Shown here: in pieces, positions 12,381-13,585 of the stretch | How positions within the stretch are numbered: the stretch's first letter is position 1 | Layout of the letters: each line of letters begins with the position of its first letter | NCBI GenBank assembly: GCA_038061695.1 | Contig: JBBTYT010000015.1 | Coordinates: 1 to 13,585, forward strand | Reading direction: 5' to 3' | From: M10-OD1-4 sp038061695 | GTDB taxonomy: Bacteria > Patescibacteriota > Minisyncoccia > GWC2-36-17 > M10-OD1-4 | DNA: 13,585 nt | Translations under genes and position numbers: made by a program | The notes under the pieces: model-generated | The model's input: the letters and a program-made list of their open reading frames with translations, nothing else | Told to the model about the DNA's origin: nothing | The model's database searches: none

Positions 12381-13585
12381 TAAAAAGGGCATATGCTTTT
12401 TTACAAAGAAAAATAGGCTCTATTGAAATAGATATTTATGATATCTCAAAGAGAAAAAAAGGAAGTGACTTAAGTAAACATTATTTTATAAATTTATTTT
12501 CATATTTAACTATAGGTATAAGATATATATTTTATGGTGTTTTGGAATTTATCATTAAATTCTTTGTTTTAATTTTCAAAAGTCCGGAAAATGGCTATAA
12601 GATATTAGTTGCTCCTATAGAAAAGTTTGAGCTTGATGTTGAGAAGATACGAGAAGAAGTAGGTTTTTCAAATTTTTCCAATACTCACAAGAAAGCAAGA
12701 AAAATATTTTCCGGTACATTTGCCGCCTCTGTTGCCACAATTGTTATAATTTCATTGCTTTTAAATATTTTTATACCTATAGGTCAGCAAGCTCTTGGAG
12801 CGACATATACATTCCAGCAGACAAGCTGGTTAGGCGGATCTGATGGAGGTTCACCTCTTCCTGTTGATCCTACTAATAGAACCAATTGGACAAAATATTC
12901 CACTAAAGATGCGAATACATCAGTCTCTTCAACTAATGGTTCTTTATCACTAGCCACAACAACAGATTCATCTATTAAAACCTTAACTGCTGATTTTAAT
13001 AATGATGCTATAAGTGCAGGCTCTCTAGGTTTAAAAAATACTCAAATATTAGATGATCAAGTTACTTTATCTTCATCTGATCTTGCTACTACTACCGCTA
13101 TCTCTGGCGGAGCATCACATTCCCTCGCTCTCAAAAGCGATGGCACCGTCTGGGCTTGGGGAAGTAATGCTAATGGAGAGCTTGGAGATGGCACAACTAT
13201 TGACAAGAGAAAGCCTGTCCAAGTTTCAGGTTTAACAGGAGTTACCGCTATCTCTGGAGGAGCTTATTTTTCTCTTGCTCTCAAGAGCGACGGCACTGTT
13301 TGGTCTTGGGGGCATAATTATCAGGGTAAGCTAGGAGATGGCACCACTACAACTAGATATACGCCTGTTCAAGTTTTAGGTTTAACAGGAGTTACCGCTA
13401 TCTCTACTAAAAACTCACATTCTCTCGCTCTCAAAAGCGATGGCACTGTTTGGTCTTGGGGGCGTAACATTTATGGTCAGATTGGAGATGGCACAACAAC
13501 TTATAGATTACTGCCAGTCCAAGTCTGTTTAACATATAGCGGAAGTTGCACAGCATATTTAACTGGAGTTACCGCTATCTCTGGA
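12377..13585 (+). CDS. Membrane-anchored surface protein with RCC1 repeats (3' end outside window)
   Basis: ATG at 12377 overlaps the response regulator stop (ATGA) and the frame stays open for 403 codons to the window edge. Residues 1-35 are basic; 36-67 form a hydrophobic segment; 70-112 are charged; 113-135 form a clear membrane helix followed by 'GQQALGATYTF', a possible cleavage region. Residues 144-175 hold 'YTFQQTSWLGGSDGG' and 'TNWTKYSS', a module I recall from Parcubacterial surface proteins. A Ser/Thr/Asn/Asp-rich linker leads to RCC1 repeats from about residue 238: each has 'HSLALKSDGTVWxWGxNxxGxLGDGT', 'PVQV' and 'LTGVTAIS'. Three full repeats and the start of a fourth are visible; a full propeller needs about seven. 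The role is likely extracellular binding; the ligand is unknown. A 60-codon ORF at 13053 in another frame is not a gene. Confidence 0.88.
   Translation, partial: MIKRAYAFLQRKIGSIEIDIYDISKRKKGSDLSKHYFINLFSYLTIGIRYIFYGVLEFIIKFFVLIFKSPENGYKILVAPIEKFELDVEKIREEVGFSNFSNTHKKARKIFSGTFAASVATIVIISLLLNIFIPIGQQALGATYTFQQTSWLGGSDGGSPLPVDPTNRTNWTKYSTKDANTSVSSTNGSLSLATTTDSSIKTLTADFNNDAISAGSLGLKNTQILDDQVTLSSSDLATTTAISGGASHSLALKSDGTVWAWGSNANGELGDGTTIDKRKPVQVSGLTGVTAISGGAYFSLALKSDGTVWSWGHNYQGKLGDGTTTTRYTPVQVLGLTGVTAISTKNSHSLALKSDGTVWSWGRNIYGQIGDGTTTYRLLPVQVCLTYSGSCTAYLTGVTAISG
13094..13585 (+). repeat. Tandem DNA repeats encoding RCC1 blades
   Basis: Units starting at accgctatctct begin at 13094, 13244, 13394 and 13571. 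The first two are 150 bases each and the third is 177, the extra 27 bases encoding nine residues with two cysteines. Blocks such as ctcaaaagcgatggcac recur almost unchanged at DNA level, which points to recent duplication or conversion. The array continues past the edge. Confidence 0.9.

Noticed and set aside
13053..13235. 60-codon plus-strand frame in the RCC1 gene
   Set aside because: Out of frame with clear RCC1 repeats; its open length comes from the repeat composition.
13094..13585. CRISPR-like array
   Set aside because: The regular 150-base spacing comes from coding RCC1 repeats in one open frame, not from short direct repeats with spacers.

Overview
The window is very A+T-rich and looks like a chromosomal segment from a Candidate Phyla Radiation (Patescibacteria) bacterium, most likely Parcubacteria-like. 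Three things point there. The ATP synthase epsilon subunit is unusually short. Several genes belong to families I recall mainly from these genomes: an inactive PP2C-like membrane protein, a winged-helix/nucleotidyltransferase-like protein, a membrane-anchored ClpC-like ATPase beside a small membrane protein, and surface proteins with a 'FQQTSW' module. Most gene starts also lack a Shine-Dalgarno (SD) sequence. The standard code fits: TAA, TAG and TGA all occur as stops and no gene has in-frame TGA codons. The lineage is inferred from memory of protein families, not from a database search.

Layout. Positions 1-821 hold the 3' end of the ATP synthase operon (atpD C-terminus, then a short atpC), closed by a perfect 20-bp hairpin that can work in both directions. 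Facing it on the minus strand is a 542-residue protein with a PP2C fold that lacks its metal-binding residues, one membrane segment and an outer C-terminal domain. Upstream of that on the minus strand, behind another 20-bp hairpin terminator, is a zinc-ribbon Nudix hydrolase. Diverging from it on the plus strand is a broken family 9 glycosyltransferase gene: an intact start and SD, a large internal deletion, and a surviving C-terminal tail in another frame, followed by its terminator. The Nudix-glycosyltransferase stretch (about 2550-3810) is visibly less A+T-rich than the rest and uses textbook signals, so it may be transferred DNA.

Next come two plus-strand pairs. The first is a winged-helix regulator with a degenerate nucleotidyltransferase-like domain, 15 bases ahead of a P2A (calcium-type) P-type ATPase. 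The second is a small membrane protein, apparently transcribed from its own start codon, 7 bases ahead of a membrane-anchored ClpC-like protein whose first ATPase ring is dead and second intact. Lysyl-tRNA synthetase (lysS) follows with its own promoter. The last operon holds a degenerate single-domain response regulator overlapping, by ATGA, a membrane-anchored RCC1-repeat surface protein that runs off the right edge.

Regulation. Consensus-like sigma-70-type promoters can be read ahead of most transcription units. Two of them put the transcription start at or next to the start codon (leaderless). Ahead of lysS and of the response regulator, the only good SD serves a 4-7 codon mini-ORF ending at the main start, suggesting coupled translation.

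No tRNA, rRNA, CRISPR array, transposase or insertion sequence was seen. No gene-free stretch exceeds 300 bases; the longest, 11780-11948, holds an inverted repeat, a promoter and a mini-ORF.
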